A stretch of DNA of 64,000 nt from Duodenibacillus massiliensis (GTDB lineage Bacteria > Pseudomonadota > Gammaproteobacteria > Burkholderiales > Burkholderiaceae_F). Below the pieces are notes generated by a model that worked only from the letters and a program-made list of their open reading frames with translations, ran no database searches and was not told the DNA's origin. The stretch is from contig NZ_LT635861.1 of NCBI RefSeq assembly GCF_900128485.1, positions 36,723 through 100,722 on the forward strand. Direction: 5' to 3'. Within the stretch, counting starts at the first letter, position 1; the number at the start of each line of letters is the position of its first letter. Shown piece after piece: positions 1 to 8,719 of the stretch. Position numbers and translations under genes: made by a program.

Positions 1-1005
1 CAGAATGTGAAGGCGGAAAAACCGAACGTTTATATCCTCGCTACCGGCGGCACGATCGCCGGTTCTGCCGCGAGCAACACGCAGATGACGGGCTATAAGG
101 CAGGCGCTCTCGGCGTGCAGACGCTGCTCAATGCCGTGCCTGAAATTCAGAAGGTTGCCAACTGCACGGGTGAGCAGATCGCGAGCATCGGCTCTGAGTC
201 GATGACGGTTGAAATCTGGCTCAAACTTGCCAACCGCATCAATGAACTGCTTGCCCGCAAGGACGTTGACGGCATCGTGATCACGCACGGCACGGATACG
301 CTGGAAGAGACGGCTTACTTCCTTAACCTCGTGGTTAAGAGCGATAAGCCAGTAGTGATTGTCGGCGCCATGCGCCCGGCCACGGCTATTTCGGCTGACG
401 GTCCGGTCAACATTCTCAATGCCGTTACGCTCGCAGCTGATGAATCTGCCCGCAACCGCGGCGTGATGATTGCGATGAACGACAACATCAACGGCGCACG
501 TGATGTGCAAAAGAGCAATACGCTGCGCGTAGATACTTTTGTGAGCCCGGAACTCGGCTATCTCGGCTACTTTGAAGGCGGCAAGCCCGCGTTTTATAAG
601 AACACGACCCGCAAGCACACGCTGCAGACCGAGTTCGACATCAAGGGCTTAAAGACGCTGCCCCGTGTGGATATCGTCTACTCACATGTGGAAGACGACG
701 GCAAGATGGTTGAAGCGGCCGTGAAAAACGGTGCCAAGGGCATTATTCATGCCGGCACCGGTAACGGCTCCATCCATGCCAATACGGAACCCGCGCTGTA
801 CGCCGCTGCCAAAAAGGGCATCGTGGTTGTCCGCGGCGCCCGAGTGCCCAACGGCCCGACGATCGAATCGCTCGAGGCCTGGGATAAGGCAGGCTTTGTC
901 CACGCCGGAACCCTTAATCCGCAGAAGGCCCGTATTTTGCTGCAGCTCGCGCTGACAAAGACCAATGATCCCAAGGAAATCTCCCGGATCTTTGCGACTT
1001 ACTAA
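1..1005 (+). CDS. ansB: Type II L-asparaginase, 5' end cut by window edge
   Basis: Hydrolyses L-asparagine to aspartate and ammonia; type II enzymes are periplasmic. Both active-site threonine motifs are visible, TGGTIAGS near the start and HGTDTLEETAYFL near residue 96, and the protein ends in IFATY as many family members do. The frame is open to base 1 and the visible part starts directly at the mature domain, so the true start and the signal peptide must lie upstream; the GTG at 7 is unlikely to be the start. In an anaerobe the aspartate formed can feed fumarate production, which fits the lyase genes that follow. Confidence 0.9.
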   Translation, partial: QNVKAEKPNVYILATGGTIAGSAASNTQMTGYKAGALGVQTLLNAVPEIQKVANCTGEQIASIGSESMTVEIWLKLANRINELLARKDVDGIVITHGTDTLEETAYFLNLVVKSDKPVVIVGAMRPATAISADGPVNILNAVTLAADESARNRGVMIAMNDNINGARDVQKSNTLRVDTFVSPELGYLGYFEGGKPAFYKNTTRKHTLQTEFDIKGLKTLPRVDIVYSHVEDDGKMVEAAVKNGAKGIIHAGTGNGSIHANTEPALYAAAKKGIVVVRGARVPNGPTIESLEAWDKAGFVHAGTLNPQKARILLQLALTKTNDPKEISRIFATY

Positions 1006-1020
1006 ACGAACACTTCTCGG

Positions 1021-1049
1021 AGCCCCCGGGGTGCCCCAGGGGGCTTTTT
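1021..1049 (+). terminator. Intrinsic terminator of the asparaginase gene
   Basis: AGCCCCC and GGGGGCT arms enclose a GC-rich loop and are followed by five T. It starts 16 bases after the asparaginase stop. Confidence 0.8.
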
Positions 1050-1051
1050 CC

Positions 1052-1084
1052 CCGGACACAGCAGTTGGGTGTCCGGTTTTTTTT
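1052..1084 (+). terminator. Second intrinsic terminator in tandem
   Basis: CCGGACAC (1052-1059) pairs with GTGTCCGG (1069-1076) and is followed by eight T. It gives back-to-back termination between the asparaginase gene and the convergent eutH gene. Confidence 0.8.
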
Positions 1085-1121
1085 AACCCCGCAACCGTTA
1101 CCGGCGGCGGGGTTAAGACAA

Positions 1122-2222
1122 TCAGGCTGCGGGGGCTGTTTCCTCCGGAGAGGGCGAGAGAACTTCGAGACCCAAGGCGATGAAGACCGCGGCCACGGCA
1201 GCGAGCGCCTTGCCGGCAATCAGGGGTTCAATACCCTGCGGGTAGTAGGCCGCCATAAAGCCCAGATGATCACCCAGCATGCAAAGCACAGGACCGCTGA
1301 AGGCGGAGGCAATAACTTTGCCGCGGTTGGTCATGTTTTCAATCATGGCGTACATCGGCAGCGGATTGGCAACGGAAACCAGCATTCCGAGGGCTGCCGT
1401 ATCGTCAATGCGCATGGTGCGGGCGAACAGATGCAATACCTTTGTTCCGTAACGCTTGATGAAAAGAACCATGGGATAGGCGCCCGCGAGCATGACGCCG
1501 ATCTGACCGATGATCGTGAGCTGCGGATCAATTTTGGCCATCCCGGGGATGATGGTGATTGAAAAATAATGCTCCAGAGCGGCAGCGGTGAGAAGCAGTG
1601 CAAAGATACCGACAAGGACGCGCCCGAAACCGATGAAAAAGCGGATGGTCGGTTCTCTGAACACAATCAGAAAGAATGCGAGCACAACGGCTATGCCGAA
1701 GGCCGGAGCCCCGAGGGTGAGCACGGTGAGCGTATCGTAGCCTCTGACCCAGGCAACGCCCAGCATACTGAGGGGCGAAGCGATAATGCCGGCGACAATG
1801 CCTTTGGCAATAAAAGGCCGGCTTTTTTGCGTGGCCATGGCAAGGGAAATCGGCAGCGGCATGCAGATGATGCAGGCCAGCGTGCTGCAAAGCCCGATAC
1901 CGAAGATTTCAACGGCTTCCGGATGTTTGGCCAAGGCCTGCGCCAGAGGAAGTCCCCCGGCGTCCACCCCGAGCAAGATACCGGGGAAAAGCGCGGGGTC
2001 GGATCCAATAGAGAGAAAAAAGGACGAGAGCGCAGGCCCGAGCGCCGTACCTAATGCGGGCGACACACACATGATGCCGACCATCACAAGCGCAAGGGGC
2101 CCCATGGTGTTGAGCCCGTTTTCAAACTCTTTGCCGTAGCCGAACTTTCCGTCAAACAGCGCTTTGTCAACAGCGCCGATGACCATGAAAAATGCCATGA
2201 TGCCGACAATGATCTGGTCCAT
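1122..2222 (-). CDS. eutH: EutH-type ethanolamine permease family protein
   Basis: A polytopic inner-membrane protein of 366 residues built almost entirely of hydrophobic segments, beginning MDQIIVGIMAFFMVIGAVDK. The length and segments such as FGYGKEFENGLNTMGPLA and GLCSTLACI match the EutH family, whose known role is ethanolamine uptake. No other eut gene (ammonia lyase, microcompartment shell) is present. The neighbours are amine-releasing lyases and a ureohydrolase, so the cargo here may be another small amine; that is inference. An AAGGAAC ribosome binding site precedes the ATG. A terminator lies between this gene and the upstream lyase, so it may have its own promoter. Confidence 0.8.
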   Translation of the reverse strand: MDQIIVGIMAFFMVIGAVDKALFDGKFGYGKEFENGLNTMGPLALVMVGIMCVSPALGTALGPALSSFFLSIGSDPALFPGILLGVDAGGLPLAQALAKHPEAVEIFGIGLCSTLACIICMPLPISLAMATQKSRPFIAKGIVAGIIASPLSMLGVAWVRGYDTLTVLTLGAPAFGIAVVLAFFLIVFREPTIRFFIGFGRVLVGIFALLLTAAALEHYFSITIIPGMAKIDPQLTIIGQIGVMLAGAYPMVLFIKRYGTKVLHLFARTMRIDDTAALGMLVSVANPLPMYAMIENMTNRGKVIASAFSGPVLCMLGDHLGFMAAYYPQGIEPLIAGKALAAVAAVFIALGLEVLSPSPEETAPAA

Positions 2223-2241
2223 GACGAGGTTCCTTCAGTGA

Positions 2242-2277
2242 GAAAAAATCCGCGGGCTTGTCTGAAAGTCCGCGGAT
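2242..2277 (-). terminator. Intrinsic terminator between the lyase gene and eutH
   Basis: On the minus strand ATCCGCGG and CCGCGGAT arms are followed by six T. It lies 19 bases beyond the stop of the lyase gene and just before the eutH ribosome binding site. Confidence 0.75.
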
Positions 2278-2295
2278 GAGATCAGCTTTTAACGA

Positions 2296-3807
2296 TTACA
2301 CGGAGGCAATCAGCGCATCGACTTCGCGGTTCATGGCGTCACGGGCGGCCGTAAGGCGCTCTTCGTGCGCGGTGATTTCCGCTTCGTCACGGGTAAGAGC
2401 CGCTTCAATCACAGAGAGCTGGCGGTTGACTTCCTCGGGTGCGGTACCGCCGATCACGGTCTTGGAGTAAGCGTTTTTCACCGGATCCAGCGCTTCCTGA
2501 ATCTGCGCATCCGTGATGCTGAGCTCTTTGCTGAAGAGTTCACGGCTGATACGGTTAAGCACCGTGGAATCGATGTCTGTTGCCTTTTTATCCGATTCGG
2601 TGAGGTAGCCCACAACGTGCGCAACGATTTCGTGAGCGGCCCGGAAGGAGAGCTTTTCATCGCGCACCAGCGTATTGGCAAGTTCCGTGACCGTGCAGAA
2701 GTTCGCTGCGGCCGTGCGGCGTGCACGGTCTTTGCGGATTTTGACGTCCTTCATCGAGACGTCCAGAAGCCGGATAACGCCTTCAATGTCCTTAAGGCAG
2801 GGCCAGAAGTTGCTGATGAGATCCATGGATTCCATGGTAAAGGCATAAGGAACGCCCTTATACGTCATCCAGGCAGCGTCCTCGTAGCCCTTGATGCGTG
2901 CCGTAAAGCTCGCGGAACTTTCAAAGGTCCACGGATTTTTCTTTTGCGGCATGATCGAGGAACAGACGGCAACTTTATCGGCCACTTCCACATAACCGTA
3001 GTCCGGCGTTGCCCAGATACGCATGTCGGTAGTCATGCGCACCAGGGTGCTTGCCAGGATGGAAATGTCAGCCATGATTTCCAGCAGGTAATCACGCGAG
3101 CAGACGCAGTCCATGGAGTTTTCAACCAACCCTTCAAAACCGAGAAGTTTGGCGGTGTAGTTACGGTCAATATTCCAGGTGGTTGAACCCATGGAGCCGC
3201 CGCCCAAGGGATTGAGGTTGGTGCTTTCCCAGGCGTGTGCCAAGCGCTTGTAATCGCGGGTGAGCGCTGCGGAGACTGCGGAAAGGTAGTGAGCAAAGGT
3301 GATGGGTTCAGAGGGTTGCAGATGGGTGTAGCCTGACATCACGGCGTCGGTGTTGCGGCGCGCTACCTCAAGCAGCGTACGGCGCAGCTTGTTGATGAGT
3401 TTTTCAAGTTTGAGAAGTGCATTACGGGTGACCATACGGTCGACCGTGGCGTGCAGATCGTTGCGGGAGCGGGCCGTGTGCTGCTGGCCGCCAACTTCCA
3501 TGCCGACGCGGCTGATGAGATAGTTTTCGAGGTTAAAGTACATTTCCTCGAGTGCCGGCGTGATTTCAAACGTGGGCTTGTTGCCCATCGCGGCCATTTC
3601 TTTGGCGACCGTCAGGATTTTTGCGGCGACTTCCCGGGTAATGATCCCCTGCTTGGCAAGCATGAGAACGTGCGCCTTGTTGACATCGATGTAGGACTGG
3701 TAGGAACGCTCGATTTCCTCATTGGTGAGCGTCGGGGCAACCATGATTTCTGTGACTTCGGGGGCGGGCGGCTCCTTTAAGCGGCCGCGTTCAATCTGCT
3801 GAGACAT
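2296..3807 (-). CDS. Argininosuccinate lyase-like enzyme, first paralogue
   Basis: Member of the aspartase/fumarase superfamily, closest in layout to argininosuccinate lyase, which splits an N-succinyl compound into fumarate and an amine or guanidine. 503 residues. Visible motifs: QQHTARSRNDL (the family usually has TGRSRND), GYTHLQPSEPI with the catalytic-region histidine, and the signature SSIMPQKKNP with the catalytic serine loop. The signature continues with W where argininosuccinate lyases have D. Its paralogue at 5090-6595 shares all these changes, so the substrate is probably not plain argininosuccinate, or both belong to a distinct clade. Divergent from the LysR gene, which likely controls it. 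Confidence 0.85.
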   Translation of the reverse strand: MSQQIERGRLKEPPAPEVTEIMVAPTLTNEEIERSYQSYIDVNKAHVLMLAKQGIITREVAAKILTVAKEMAAMGNKPTFEITPALEEMYFNLENYLISRVGMEVGGQQHTARSRNDLHATVDRMVTRNALLKLEKLINKLRRTLLEVARRNTDAVMSGYTHLQPSEPITFAHYLSAVSAALTRDYKRLAHAWESTNLNPLGGGSMGSTTWNIDRNYTAKLLGFEGLVENSMDCVCSRDYLLEIMADISILASTLVRMTTDMRIWATPDYGYVEVADKVAVCSSIMPQKKNPWTFESSASFTARIKGYEDAAWMTYKGVPYAFTMESMDLISNFWPCLKDIEGVIRLLDVSMKDVKIRKDRARRTAAANFCTVTELANTLVRDEKLSFRAAHEIVAHVVGYLTESDKKATDIDSTVLNRISRELFSKELSITDAQIQEALDPVKNAYSKTVIGGTAPEEVNRQLSVIEAALTRDEAEITAHEERLTAARDAMNREVDALIASV

Positions 3808-3943
3808 TTTTTACCTCAATTTTTCAGACACGATCTGCTGCAGGATCGTTACAGTGAGCATCTTTGCGGCTCACCCAGCGCTTGTCCAAGGTCATCAGAC
3901 ATTATTATTAACGGGTATTGCATTCGGTTATTCTCTCTTTGCC

Positions 3944-4966
3944 ATGAGTACAGCAACATCGTCACGGTGCTCGTCCGAAGCCGTGGTATTTACACAGAAC
4001 ATCCGGATTTTTTATGCTGTGAGCCTGTGTCACAGCTTTACGGCAGCGGCCCGGCAGCTCGGCATCACACAGTCAGCCGTCAGTCAGGGAATAGCGGCAC
4101 TGGAAAAGCAGCTTGATCTGGAGCTTTTCGACCGCACGCGAAGGCCCCTTGCTCTGTGCCCGGAAGGACAGCTTCTACGCGACCTTGTGGCACGGCAGAT
4201 GGGGGAAGCCGATACGGTGATTGACGTCATACGCACACGCAACTTCATCCCGAATACGATCAGAGTCGGCGTGGTGGAGTCGGTGGGACGCCGCATCGCC
4301 GTCCGTCTGGTGCAGGAAATGCTTGTGAGAGGCAGAAGAATCGAGATCACGACGGGGTACGCCGATGATCTCTACGAGCAGCTCTTTCAGGACAAACTCG
4401 ACTGCATCATCGCCAACGGCTTTTTCTTTGATGCACCCAACCTCACGCACCGGTTCCTCTTGTCAGAGCCCTATGTCGTTATGCTTCCGGCTGAAGTCGC
4501 CGGAACAAGAACGGAATGGAGTTGGGAGAGCCTCAGTCTATGCGGCGTGCCGCTTGTGCGTTACGCCGGAAGCACCCGTGCCGGTAAGGACGGTGAGGCG
4601 GTTTTGCGTCATGCGGACCTTGATCTGCCGCAGCGCTTTTGCGTTGACGATAATCAGACGGTTTTTTCGCTGGTGGCGGCAGGATTGGGTTGGTGCCTTA
4701 CTAATCCACTGACAGCGCTGCTTGCAGCAGAGTTTCGCGAGGAAGTGAAGCTGTTGCCGGCCCCAGACGCTTCTGAAAAGCGGGAACTGTACGTTGTGAG
4801 CAAAAACAGTACGCCGCGGATTTTTGCCGATGACGTTTTTGAGATTGCTGACGGCGTTTTGCGTTCCCTGATGCCTGAAATTGATGAGCAGATGCCTTGG
4901 GTAAAGGATGCCGTCCATTTTTCCGCTCACGGGCAGACAGAAGCCGGACAGCATTCCGAGATCTGA
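3944..4966 (+). CDS. LysR-family transcriptional regulator
   Basis: N-terminal winged HTH (FYAVSLCHSFTAAARQLGITQ, then SAVSQGIAALEKQL) followed by a periplasmic-binding-like effector domain. About 340 residues from the ATG at 3944, close to the usual LysR length with a short N-terminal tail. The frame is open back to 3854, but that extension looks like leader rather than protein. It sits between two lyase paralogues, divergent from one and upstream of the other, the usual arrangement for a local activator. Two ATAA-N7-TTAT dyads, before the second lyase and before the ureohydrolase, fit the LysR T-N11-A pattern and are candidate targets. Confidence 0.88.
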   Translation: MSTATSSRCSSEAVVFTQNIRIFYAVSLCHSFTAAARQLGITQSAVSQGIAALEKQLDLELFDRTRRPLALCPEGQLLRDLVARQMGEADTVIDVIRTRNFIPNTIRVGVVESVGRRIAVRLVQEMLVRGRRIEITTGYADDLYEQLFQDKLDCIIANGFFFDAPNLTHRFLLSEPYVVMLPAEVAGTRTEWSWESLSLCGVPLVRYAGSTRAGKDGEAVLRHADLDLPQRFCVDDNQTVFSLVAAGLGWCLTNPLTALLAAEFREEVKLLPAPDASEKRELYVVSKNSTPRIFADDVFEIADGVLRSLMPEIDEQMPWVKDAVHFSAHGQTEAGQHSEI

Positions 4967-4975
4967 CAGATCGGT

Positions 4976-4990
4976 ATAAATTTAACTTAT
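4976..4990. promoter_or_regulatory. Candidate LysR operator, ATAA-N7-TTAT
   Basis: The dyad ATAAATTTAACTTAT lies 99 bases before the second lyase gene and has the T-N11-A spacing of LysR sites. The same ATAA-N7-TTAT form recurs before the ureohydrolase at 6692. Confidence 0.45.
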
Positions 4991-5089
4991 CTTGCGTGGG
5001 CTTTTCGGTACAACGGTTTCACAATGCGGACATCCAGGCTGAAGCGGTCAATCCGCAACAAACAGCCGATTTTTTGTAAGGAGTAAAAG

Positions 5090-6595
5090 ATGTCCGAAAA
5101 AATCCACCGCGGTAAGATTAAGACCCCGCCCGATCCTCTGGTTGTCAAGTATCTGATTGAGCCCGGGATTCAAAACGACATCAAGTACCGTTATCAGGCG
5201 TTTTTGGACTGCAATAAGGCGCACGTCTTGATGCTTGCCAAGCAGGGTATCGTCACGCGCGAAACCGCTGCGGCCATTCTGCGCTGCAACGACAAGATGG
5301 CACAGATGGGCGACAAGCCTGACTTCCCGGTGGATCCGGGCCGTGAAGACTTCTACTTCAACATTGAAGCGCATCTGATTGAAGAAGTCGGTATCGAAAT
5401 CGGCGGCCAGCAGCACACTGCCCGTTCGCGCAACGACCTTTACGCGACCTGTGCCCGTCTTGCCGTGCGTAAGGCCTATTTTGAGATCTGCGAGATCTAC
5501 AACCGCATGCGTCAGGCCGTGATCGAAACGGCACGTAAAAATACCGATGCGGTGTTTGCGGGCTATACGCACATGCAGCCTTCCGAACCGATCACGTTCG
5601 CGCATTACTGCTCGGCTGTGTTAAATGCGATGCAGCGCGATTTCCGCCGCATTTCGCTCGCCTTTGAAGGGCTTAACGTCTGCCCCCTGGGCGCTGGTTC
5701 CATGGGTTCAACCACCTGGAATATTGACCGTAACTACACCGCCAAGCTCCTGGGCTTTGACGCGCCGATCGACAACTCGATCGACTCCGTGGCTTCGCGT
5801 GACTTTGCCACCGATATTTTGTCGGCTCTCTCAATTGCCGCCAACACGCTCTCGCGTTTCTGTCAGGACCTCTATGTCTGGGCTTCGCCCGACTTCGGCT
5901 ATATTGAAGTTTCCGACAGTTGCGCCGTGTGCTCTTCAATCATGCCGCAGAAGAAGAACCCTTGGGTGCTCGAGCACATCAAGAGTAAGGCTGCGCACGT
6001 TGAAGGCTGCTACATGTCGGCGCTTAACGTGATGAAGAATGTGATCTACTCGCACTGCGAAGATATGTGCGGCGAGTCAGCCAATTACCTTTTCCCCGGC
6101 ATCGAGGAATTTAAGGTGATGTGTGAGCTGATGGAAGTTTCCATCCGCGGTATTTCGGTGAAGAAAGAGCACATGCTTGAAAAGGCCCGCTGCAATTTCT
6201 GCACCGTCACGGAACTTGCTAACTACCTCGTGCGTTACGACAAGATCAGTTTCCGCATGGCGCATGACATCGTTGCGGGCGTCGTGGCTTACATGACCGA
6301 ACATCACAAAAATGCGGATGAAATCGGCACGGCTGAAGTCAACCCGATTTTTGAAAAGCTTTTCGGACGCAAGACTTCAATGACTGACGAGGAAGTCCGC
6401 GCGGCTCTGGATCCGGTGAAGATCGCCTACGCCAAGACCTGTATCGGCGGCACGGCTCCGGATGAAGTCAACCGCCAGCTTGACAACCGTCAGGCCGGTC
6501 TTGACCGTGATAACAGCGAACTCGCCCTGCGCCGTGAGAAGGTTTGCGCGGCTAAGGCTGAGCTCGAGGCTACGGTCAAAACGCTGATTGCCTAA
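5090..6595 (+). CDS. Argininosuccinate lyase-like enzyme, second paralogue
   Basis: 501 residues and clearly paralogous to the protein at 2296-3807. Shared features are the start (I-RG-IK-PP), QQHTARSRNDL, GYTHMQPSEPI, the SMGSTTWNIDRNYTAKLLGF block, SSIMPQKKNPW and the C-terminal IGGTAPDEVNRQL. Expected chemistry is beta-elimination of an N-substituted aspartate giving fumarate. A strong AAGGAG site precedes the ATG. The two proteins differ most just after the KNPW signature, so they may handle different amines or form a hetero-oligomer; family members are tetramers whose active sites are shared between subunits. Followed by its own terminator. Confidence 0.87.
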   Translation: MSEKIHRGKIKTPPDPLVVKYLIEPGIQNDIKYRYQAFLDCNKAHVLMLAKQGIVTRETAAAILRCNDKMAQMGDKPDFPVDPGREDFYFNIEAHLIEEVGIEIGGQQHTARSRNDLYATCARLAVRKAYFEICEIYNRMRQAVIETARKNTDAVFAGYTHMQPSEPITFAHYCSAVLNAMQRDFRRISLAFEGLNVCPLGAGSMGSTTWNIDRNYTAKLLGFDAPIDNSIDSVASRDFATDILSALSIAANTLSRFCQDLYVWASPDFGYIEVSDSCAVCSSIMPQKKNPWVLEHIKSKAAHVEGCYMSALNVMKNVIYSHCEDMCGESANYLFPGIEEFKVMCELMEVSIRGISVKKEHMLEKARCNFCTVTELANYLVRYDKISFRMAHDIVAGVVAYMTEHHKNADEIGTAEVNPIFEKLFGRKTSMTDEEVRAALDPVKIAYAKTCIGGTAPDEVNRQLDNRQAGLDRDNSELALRREKVCAAKAELEATVKTLIA

Positions 6596-6637
6596 TCAGC
6601 CGGAAACGATTTCTAAAGTTCCTTTCCATCAGGTGTT

Positions 6638-6677
6638 TGCCGGTCTTCAGTGAGAATTCTGAGGACCGGCATTTTTT
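6638..6677 (+). terminator. Intrinsic terminator after the second lyase
   Basis: TGCCGGTC and GACCGGCA arms are followed by six T. Confidence 0.85.
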
Positions 6678-6691
6678 GAACCCTGATCAAT

Positions 6692-6706
6692 ATAAGTGTC
6701 GCTTAT
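6692..6706. promoter_or_regulatory. Candidate LysR operator before the ureohydrolase
   Basis: ATAAGTGTCGCTTAT is a five-base-arm dyad with the same ATAA-N7-TTAT geometry as the site at 4976. It lies about 110 bases before the ureohydrolase start and just after the terminator of the lyase. Confidence 0.5.
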
Positions 6707-6817
6707 ACATCAGACATAAAGTGCTAATTCTGATTTACCGATTCGGGCGGCGTTTCTACGATGGGACTTGTCAGAAGACAGTGTAGTTTCCGACAAACAT
6801 TATGAAGGAAAATAATT

Positions 6818-7780
6818 ATGGATCCCCAGGTTTACAACCTTCCGATTACCGGCATCGCCAGTTTCGCGAAGTATCCGATCTGTAACGATCTTTCGCAGCT
6901 TGACGCCGACCTTTGCGTCATGGGTATTCCCTTTGATGCAGGTGCTCCGTATCTTTCAGGCTGCAAATTCGGCCCCCGCCGTATCCGCGAGGTTTCCTGC
7001 CACTACGGCCGCGGTCCGGCCGGTTTCTGGGATCCGGAACGCCAGACGCAGTATCTGGAAGCTCCGGTTTCCATCGTTGACGGCGGTGACGTTGACGTGC
7101 ATCCGATGGAATACCGCGAGACTTTTGACCGCATTACGGCAACCGTCGGCAAGATCCTTGATAAGGGCGCAGTGCCCGTGATGATGGGTGGCGATCATTC
7201 GATCACGTATCCGATTGCCCGCGCACTGGACCGTTTTGACGATCTCTGTATCGTTCAGTTTGACGCGCACCTTGACTTCGGCAAGCGCCGTTACACCAAC
7301 GGCAGCCCGATGCGCCTGATTTCCGAGATGCCGCACTTTAAGAAGATGTGTCAGATCGGTATGCGCGGTCTCGGCAGTAACACACGCGAAGACTTTGCGG
7401 ATGCCGCAGCCTTCGGCTCCGTCGTAATCCCGGCCCGCAAGGCCCTTGCTTTGGGCGCTGAAGCCGTGATCGACATGATTCCTCAGGCGAAGAACTACTA
7501 TGTGACGATCGATATCGACGGCTACGACATGTGCTACGCCCCCGGTGTCGGTTCTCCCTCGCCCGGCGGCCTGAACTATCTCTTCGAAACCGATGTTCTC
7601 GAAGGTATCGCCAAGAAGGGTAACGTTGTGGGCTTTGACCTTGTGGAAGTGGCTCCTCAGTATGACCCGAGCGGTATCACCTGCCGTCTGGGAGCCATGA
7701 CGATGCTTGCCTTTATGGGCTACATCCTCAAGGAACGCGAAAAGAAGGGCCTTTTGAAGGCTCAGCTTGCCGCTAAGTAA
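6818..7780 (+). CDS. Ureohydrolase (arginase/agmatinase family)
   Basis: 320-residue member of the manganese ureohydrolase family, which removes urea from guanidino compounds. All six metal ligands are present: GGDHS, the D, H and D of FDAHLD, and the two D of IDIDGYD. Two places differ from textbook agmatinases: the second-shell HG motif reads YTNGSPMR (N for H), and DP after the last ligand reads DM, followed by APGVGSPSPGGL. The substrate is therefore open: arginine, agmatine, guanidinobutyrate or guanidine are all possible. An AAGGAAAATAATT leader precedes the ATG. Next to two lyases that could release a guanidino product plus fumarate, it plausibly performs the next step. Confidence 0.85.
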   Translation: MDPQVYNLPITGIASFAKYPICNDLSQLDADLCVMGIPFDAGAPYLSGCKFGPRRIREVSCHYGRGPAGFWDPERQTQYLEAPVSIVDGGDVDVHPMEYRETFDRITATVGKILDKGAVPVMMGGDHSITYPIARALDRFDDLCIVQFDAHLDFGKRRYTNGSPMRLISEMPHFKKMCQIGMRGLGSNTREDFADAAAFGSVVIPARKALALGAEAVIDMIPQAKNYYVTIDIDGYDMCYAPGVGSPSPGGLNYLFETDVLEGIAKKGNVVGFDLVEVAPQYDPSGITCRLGAMTMLAFMGYILKEREKKGLLKAQLAAK

Positions 7781-7802
7781 TTAGCTTTGTGTTTCCCCTG
7801 CC

Positions 7803-7838
7803 AAACGGCCGGATCTTTAAAAAGTTCCGGCCGTTTTG
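7803..7838 (+). terminator. Intrinsic terminator of the ureohydrolase gene
   Basis: AAACGGCCGGA and TCCGGCCGTTT arms around an A/T-rich loop. The group II intron begins seven bases later. Confidence 0.75.
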
Positions 7839-7844
7839 GTCTTT

Positions 7845-8703
7845 GTGCGCTCGGCATGAGCGCGTTCTAACGGGTGAAAGTCCCGAGTGCAGGGGGTAGC
7901 ACCAAGCACATAGCCAAGAGCAAGGGTGTCCGCCGCGAGGCGGGATCTGAAGGAAGCTGGAGGCAAACCACTGACCTGACGTACAGAAACGGCATAAGGC
8001 ATTCGAAGATGGGTAAGTCTGCAAAACAAGATGAAGCCCGAAGCTACACGGAATCCGAGGTGTAGATGCAGCAGGTGCATGGTGGGAAAGAACGCGTTCT
8101 TACCCGAGGAGGACTCACGGACTTCAATGCAACAGCATTGTCGGAGTAAAGCTTGCCGTGAGTAGTCAGCAACGGTCATAGTAAGCAGGGCAGTACCTGA
8201 CGAAGGACCAAATTTATAGGAGTACGGTGCCGTAGACACAAAGTCGCATGGCGCAGAAAACATAAGAAACCTGTCTGAGTTTTGGTACCCACGGAATGGG
8301 AAGAGGAACTCAGGAGGGCGCAACGGCCGTGATGGACATGGAAAACACCGCACATACCCCGCCTGCTTTCACGGGGATCACACTTGAAGCGATACTGAGC
8401 ACTGAAAACCTGCTCACAGCGCTCAAACGCGTCGAGAGCAACAGAGGTGCTCCCGGTGTCGACGGGATGACGACTGAAGAAATTCGAGCGTATATCTTTG
8501 CGCATCCGGGCGAGCTTAGGAGTGCGATTCTGACGGGTAAATACCGCCCTTCTCCCGTGAAACGGGTATCTATACCGAGTTAACGGTATGGGAAGGTAAA
8601 ACTATGAAAACCGCCGTAAAACACTGCGTGAGCAGTGCCTACCAGATCGGTACGGGCGGTGGTGTGGAAGGACGGCGGGGCCTAGCCCCGCCTCCTATCC
8701 GAT
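7845..8703 (+). mobile_element. Degenerate group II intron with a deleted reverse transcriptase
   Basis: The 5' end GTGCGCTCGGCATGAGCGCG, the domain I block GGGTGAAAGTCCCG and the 3' end TATCCGAT are typical of bacterial group II introns. A domain V-like hairpin is visible around 8634-8665 and a domain VI-like GCGGGG/CCCCGC stem near 8675-8692. The total of about 860 bases is far shorter than an intron with a full reverse transcriptase of about 2 kb, because the reading frame is cut after about 84 codons. It sits directly behind an intrinsic terminator, the favoured site of class C introns, though class is not certain from sequence alone. The RNA parts look complete enough that splicing in trans with a helper maturase is conceivable. 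Confidence 0.75.
8332..8583 (+). pseudogene. Truncated group II intron reverse transcriptase/maturase
   Basis: About 84 residues. The segment LLTALKRVESNRGAPGVDGM is the conserved start of the reverse transcriptase domain (RT0/RT1), followed by YRPSPVKRVSIP. The frame then ends at a TAA, and the sequence runs straight into intron domains V and VI. The catalytic YxDD block, the maturase X domain and any endonuclease domain are all missing. Internal deletion is the simplest explanation. Confidence 0.8.
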
Positions 8704-8719
8704 TGCTGAAGTCGGAACG

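Noticed and set aside
1083..1115. Inverted repeat TTAACCCCGC...GCGGGGTTAA as terminator of eutH
   Set aside because: On the minus strand it is followed by A, not T, so it is not an intrinsic terminator by the usual criteria.
7874..8353. Short open frames on both strands inside the group II intron
   Set aside because: They lie in the structured RNA domains of the intron and have no protein features.
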